Below are positions 59,336-64,000 of a stretch of 64,000 nucleotides of DNA, in pieces. Below the pieces are notes generated by a model. It saw only the letters and a list, made by a program, of their open reading frames with translations, was not told the origin of the DNA and did no database searches. Every line of letters starts with the position of its first letter. The stretch's first letter is position 1. Origin of the DNA: Cryptomeria japonica (taxonomy: Eukaryota; Streptophyta; Pinopsida; Cupressales; Cupressaceae); contig NC_081409.1 of the NCBI RefSeq assembly GCF_030272615.1, positions 531,878,291-531,942,290 on the forward strand. Reading direction: 5' to 3'. The translations under genes were made by a program, and so were the position numbers.

Positions 59336-62300
59336 ATGGCACCTAAGATCCAAGATCCCATCATTGTTAAGAATGTAGAAAAGCCTTCACTAAAATACTC
59401 GTTAACTCCCAAAGTTGCATCTGAACCGGATGACAAAACTGCATTTTCACTCATCCCGGATAGAGTGTTATTAGTCGAGGATGTGAGATTCTTCACTAAA
59501 TGTCATGTTGAAGAACTCAGTCATGTTGAAATCAAAGAAACATATGATGAATTGTGCACCAATAGTAAATTGAATAGAAAATATGAGCACATTAAGATCA
59601 AGGGATTAACTGAAGCCCTAACCTATCCCCATGTGTTCAAACCCCAGTGGGTCAAGTTTGTTCTGAGCAGAGTTCACGATGATTTCATGTGGCTAGAAGA
59701 GAAATCGTTAAAGATTATCAAGGAAATCATTCATCTGATTACCGGTTACCCTATTTATGATCATGCCTGAGCTCAAAAAATGATATCACAGAAGGAATTG
59801 ATCAGTTTAACTAGAGTCAAATCAAATTGCAGAGGATTGAAATTGAACAATGTCACTGGTGAAGAACTAAAATTTGCCATTAGAGTAATAGGCTATTGTT
59901 TTTTCCAATCGACAAGGGAAAATAGTGTACCCTATGCAGTAGTAGACTTAGCATACAAAATTGTGAAGAAAGGCATGAAAATTGATCTATGTGAGGTGTT
60001 TCTGAAAAACCTGTTTGAGAATCTGAACACCATCAGGAAGCTGAAGAAGAACAACTCGTCTAATACACTATAGTTTGGATCACTGCTTGTATGCATGTTT
60101 TTCTATTTTGAAAAATTCTTTCCATCAGTCAGTAAAGTTGTTTGGGAACTACACCGACCAATCACCCATTAGATCAATGACTTCATTAAGAAGCTAGGTG
60201 ATAATTTTAATGATATTATGGATGATTACTTTAGTAAATTTCAAGTGAAAATGCATAATAGATATCGGATTCCACCCAAGCTAGTGGAAAAAATACAAAG
60301 ATGACATATGTTTTGAAGTAGACACTGATTACTGTTATGTGAATTTTGTGGAACCAAGAACTCAATATTTGTCACCTATGGGTTATGAGATTGATTTTGA
60401 CATCACACAACAACAAATTGATGCATTTCTTACATTGCCAAGGCATGCTACCGAGCTGAGGTATGGGACCTATGAAGAAGTGAAGGAAAAAGTAAAAATG
60501 AGCATTGTAGTACCCAAAGCTACAAGAAAGGCAACAAAGATGATAAAGGCATTATCAGAGAAATTCAGAGAAGATTCTTCCTCCACACCTGTCAAAGGCA
60601 GTACAACCATTATCGAAGAGGAATCTGAAGCCCAAGAGGCAGCTATAACACTGAGCACCGAATTGCCTAAGGGAAAAGTGTTGAAAAGAAAGAAACAGGA
60701 CACATCAAAGGCCTCACTGACTCCTCCAGCAAAGCAACCTAACACTAGAGCATCTGTAGCTTCACCAAGTAAGAAAACAAAGAGTGTTACTGTTCCTAAG
60801 GTAACAAAGACTTACAAGAAATCTACTCAGAGACTCATTTTGGCAAAAGAGTCCAGTGACACAGAATCTGAGGATGCAAGCAAATTTCAGATTGTTAAGA
60901 GCAAGAAGGTAAATGTACATAGTGTTGAAAATTTTTGTACTAATCTGAAAGAATATAGTGGATTTGGAGGATTCAGATATGTTAAGTATGAGACCAGAAA
61001 TGAAGATGAAAAGAGACAAATTGAAGAAGCTGTCATCTGCACACTTCTAAAATTTTGATTGGTCCCATTAGAAGTCTCTAATTCTCTCCCAAAAGAATTA
61101 TATGCACATATTGATAACAGGTGGCAATATGCCCTGGACCCGGAGAAAAAGATCAGAGAAAGAAGTTTGGTACATCTCTTTCTTGACATGTCAGTAGCTG
61201 AAATAAAGGAACATCTGACAACCTACCACACAAAGTTCCTCGTCAAACAAAAGGCCTTGAAACTGATGAATGGGCTATATATTGAAGTGGAAAATGAGAG
61301 AAAAGAAAAATGGCAAGAAATCTTTAGAAACAAGGATGCCAGTGAGCAAGCTGAAGTGGAAATAGTTGATGTCACCGAGCAAGATCCTGCTGACACCATT
61401 CAAATAGATGAAGATATCATGGATACAAAGGCACCGAAATAGGAAATGATAGAAGGCAATGCATATGAAAAACTTGTATCTAGTGAATTAGTCTTGGAAC
61501 AAGTTCAGCCTTATCCATCGGTCAATCAACCTGTCTCAATCGAAACCCCTCAGGATACGGATAAAGGCACTGGAGATCACAAGTCTACAGTAGGAGAAGT
61601 TACTACTCAAGAACAAACGTCTCAGGATCCTTCTAGCATTGAAAATGTTGCAACTGAGACACCGAGTACCGAGACACCAAAGAACACTATAGAGGCTAAA
61701 GAAACCAACCAAAGTGTTGCCTCTACTGAGAAATGTACCAAGGGTCATCAAGCCTCACAAGACCTTGTCTTAGTTCAATCGGTAAAAGGTAAAGAAAAGA
61801 AGATGAAAAAGCATAGTTTCAAAGTAGATTTGTCAAAACCAATAGTGTTTCCCAATGTTGATATATCCAAATTAAAGGGGCAAGCATTCATTGATTTTGG
61901 TGAACTATGCAAAGCAAAGGCCAAACAAGAGAAGCAAATGGTCATTCAAAAGAAAAATAAAGTACTTTAGAAGGTGAAAGAACTCTTAACAGATATGCTA
62001 CCTGAAGCTACAATAACCAAAGATGCAGCCATCCACATTCAACTAGATGAACTCCTAACCAAGATAGAGACATCTGGAGTAGATGCATCCAAATACTTGA
62101 GCATGCTAAAAGATAAAGAGCTCACTGCAAAAATGATAGAAGAGGTACAGAAAGCTATAGCTATTGGCAAAGTCAAACTTGTCAAATTTATTGCTGAGTT
62201 GACCCCTCAACTCAAGCACATTCATTATTTATTTTAGAAACTCTGTACATTTTCTTTATTCATTAAAGACATCAAAAATAAAACAGAAGCAATTGAGAAA

Positions 62301-62531
62301 GAGATCACCGATCTCTCAAATAAGTTGACCACAAAGCCCAATTCTGTTCAGAATTTCTATACAAAGTTACAACAGCTCATGGCTCAACAATTGGACCTAA
62401 GAAATGAAGAACACAAGATCCAGATGGACATAATGACACTTCAGACATTATTCCTTCCTCATCTTTCATCCATCCAAGAACAAATCAATCGAGCCACATT
62501 CTTGTCTACTACAAAGAGGGAAGCACTTTAG
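59336..62531 (+). pseudogene. Large unknown coding region of copia C replacing pol
   Basis: From ATG 59336 the open stretches line up into about 1,060 residues: one frame for 59336-60073 and a second from 60339 to 62531, so one frameshift region near 60074-60338. In-frame stops are at 59768 (TGA), 60071, 61440, 61968, 62235 and 62529 (TAG), and 61056 (TGA). The N-terminal 350 residues look globular (VLLVEDVRFFTKCHVEELSH; FKPQWVKFVLSRVHDDFMWL). A Ser/Thr/Lys-rich middle follows (60560-60900), then another folded segment (HIDNRWQYALDPEKKIRERS), a disordered Thr/Glu/Pro-rich part, and a C-terminal coiled coil. No protease, integrase, RT or RNase H motif is present. It fits the class of unknown plant retroelement or transposon-associated proteins, but I cannot name the family. 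It occupies the place of pol, so the element should be non-autonomous. Confidence 0.7.
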
Positions 62532-63008
62532 ATGACTTAATATCATTATTGGCTGATATTCAAGCACAAAATTCTTTAATGGACAGTGTAAAGGTTGCCC
62601 TCTTTGTCACTCTCACCGAAGCACAGACAAGTACAAAACCATTTTTGACCAGTTGCCACCACCGAATGGTAACTAAATTTTGATGTTTGTCAAAAAGGGG
62701 GAGTGATATAGTATTCAAAGCATCAAAGTATAGTATCAATCAAAAGGAGTGTAGTATATAGGGGGAGTATACCGAGCAGAGTAAGCAGTGAATTGAACAG
62801 TAAGTAAAGAACAAGAGTAGATCACCGAGCATGCAAAATCAGAGTTTTGTACAGTATATTGATAAGGGGAGTATATCTGGACATATTATTTCATTGACTA
62901 TTGTATATATTGTCTGTATAGTCAAATTTTGCAAGTATATAGATTATTGAGTTATAACTTTGAAAGTAGTTTTTGTCAAACATCTCAGCTAATGTCAAAA
63001 GGGGAGAT
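62532..63008 (+). other. Copia C 3' noncoding region with four polypurine-like runs
   Basis: CAAAAAGGGGGAGTG (about 62693), TATAGGGGGAGTAT (about 62758), GATAAGGGGAGTAT (about 62861) and CAAAAGGGGAGAT next to the LTR at 62996-63008. The first 160 bp continue coding-like sequence related to the C-terminus of the large frame. Confidence 0.75.
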
Positions 63009-64000
63009 TGTTACTACTTATCAAGTTTCCATTAGTTTTATGTTCAAAGTTATTCTATATACTCTAGTCGGTTATCTCTATCGAAATATTCAGTCGGTAT
63101 GTACAGTCCAGTCGGTTATAGAAGAAAGTAGTCTCAGACCGTAGTATACACCGAGCTATCTATCGAGTATCATTCCATGTCTACCGAGCAACAAAGATGA
63201 CACAACGAGTAAAATGTGTTACCAGATTCATTGAACTTGGACATACATATGGAAACGTGTTACAAGATCAAGGAACATCTAACCGTTATCACATTGGTAA
63301 TTGCACTTAAAGATTGTGTATGATTTTGAGGTCATCTAACCAATGAAATATTTTGCATGGTTATTCATTTGATAAAACATATTTGTAAGATTGAAGCAAT
63401 GAATGGATCACCATCATAAGAGATCTATTTATACAACATGGATTAAGAACAGATATATACATGTAGCATGACAGAAAGGAAGATAGAGAAATATATGAAG
63501 CAAGACATGTGAAAGCACTAAGTGTTATGACTGTTATAGAGACACAGAGGTCACCGAGAAGGATTTCAGAGAACAATCAAAGAACATGGTACACATAAGG
63601 GTTTATCGAGTTACTATATGGGTTACCGAGGTATGTTATAAGCAAGGTAATCTTATTCTGAGCACATAGAATCTACTATAACATTTCAGATGTAAAGTTG
63701 TAGATATTTGTAAAGATTTTATTATAATATTTTGAAGTTGTAAGAGAAACCTTTAACAGGGTAAAAGACTCTAATCAAGTCTATAAATTGTAAAGCCTCT
63801 AACCAGGTGCAACATTTAGATTAAGTGTTGTAAAATCCTGTAGCAAGGTAGATCTAATAGATCTTGATACTCCTAATAGGGTAAGCTATCAAAAATATCT
63901 AAACATGTAGCTCTAACCGAGCAACCTTTATTATTACAGTAGTGAAGTTGTGGGTGCCATCCCCATCGCAGTTTTTCTCTCTAACCAAGAGTTTCTGCGT
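63009..64000 (+). mobile_element. Copia C 3' LTR, cut by the window end
   Basis: TGTTACTACTTATC start, matching 55819 onward with a few percent differences and an insertion or deletion near 63200 and 63385. The last 180 bp or so lie beyond the window, so the target duplication cannot be checked. Confidence 0.9.

Overview
The window is plant nuclear DNA made almost wholly of LTR retrotransposons and one LINE, in several nested layers. No intact host gene, tRNA, rRNA or CRISPR array was found. Two primer-binding sites match the 3' end of plant initiator tRNA-Met. There are plant-type Ty1/copia, Ty3 chromovirus and Ty3 Tat-lineage pol genes, a plant mobile domain (PMD), and LTRs close to 4.7 kb. 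Element density, long LTRs and heavy decay suggest a very large plant genome. A conifer or other gymnosperm is my inference, not something shown directly.

Layout: 1-3762 is a decayed long LTR related to the chromovirus further right. 3764-12716 is a minus-strand Tat-lineage Ty3 element, truncated at its 5' side, with a PMD gene on the opposite strand between pol and the probable 3' LTR. 12717-17854 holds a plus-strand copia gag-pol whose RT and RNase H are deleted in frame, its 3' LTR, and the tail and LTR of another copia. 17855-21688 is AT-rich sequence with only scraps. 21694-45331 is a single minus-strand copia insertion (copia B) bounded by the target duplication CTTAT at 21689 and 45332. 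It is split by a chromovirus block at 27623-44049 ordered partial pol, LTR, full internal region, LTR.

From 45701 to 53495 lies a minus-strand LINE with a 17-bp target duplication. Its RNase H is interrupted by a 6.1-kb unclassified element (about 46989-53115) that carries a decayed open frame of about 3.5 kb and a long array of imperfect hairpins. 53496-55818 is older AT-rich sequence. 55819 to the window end is a copia-type element (copia C) with 1.18-kb LTRs, a coiled-coil Gag with five zinc knuckles, and a second 3.2-kb coding region of unknown function in place of protease, integrase and RT.

How the parts relate: copia C and the LINE-nested element look non-autonomous and would need enzymes supplied in trans. 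The chromovirus gag-pol is one uninterrupted reading frame of about 1,588 codons, broken only by six nonsense codons, five of them TAG, while its LTRs differ by only about 1 percent by eye. The same pattern, nonsense at likely CAG or CGA codons, recurs in copia B and copia C and resembles deamination of methylated cytosine. The strongest candidates for undescribed biology are the GC-rich hairpin array in the chromovirus LTR, the separate hairpin array in the nested element, and the two large unknown retroelement coding regions.
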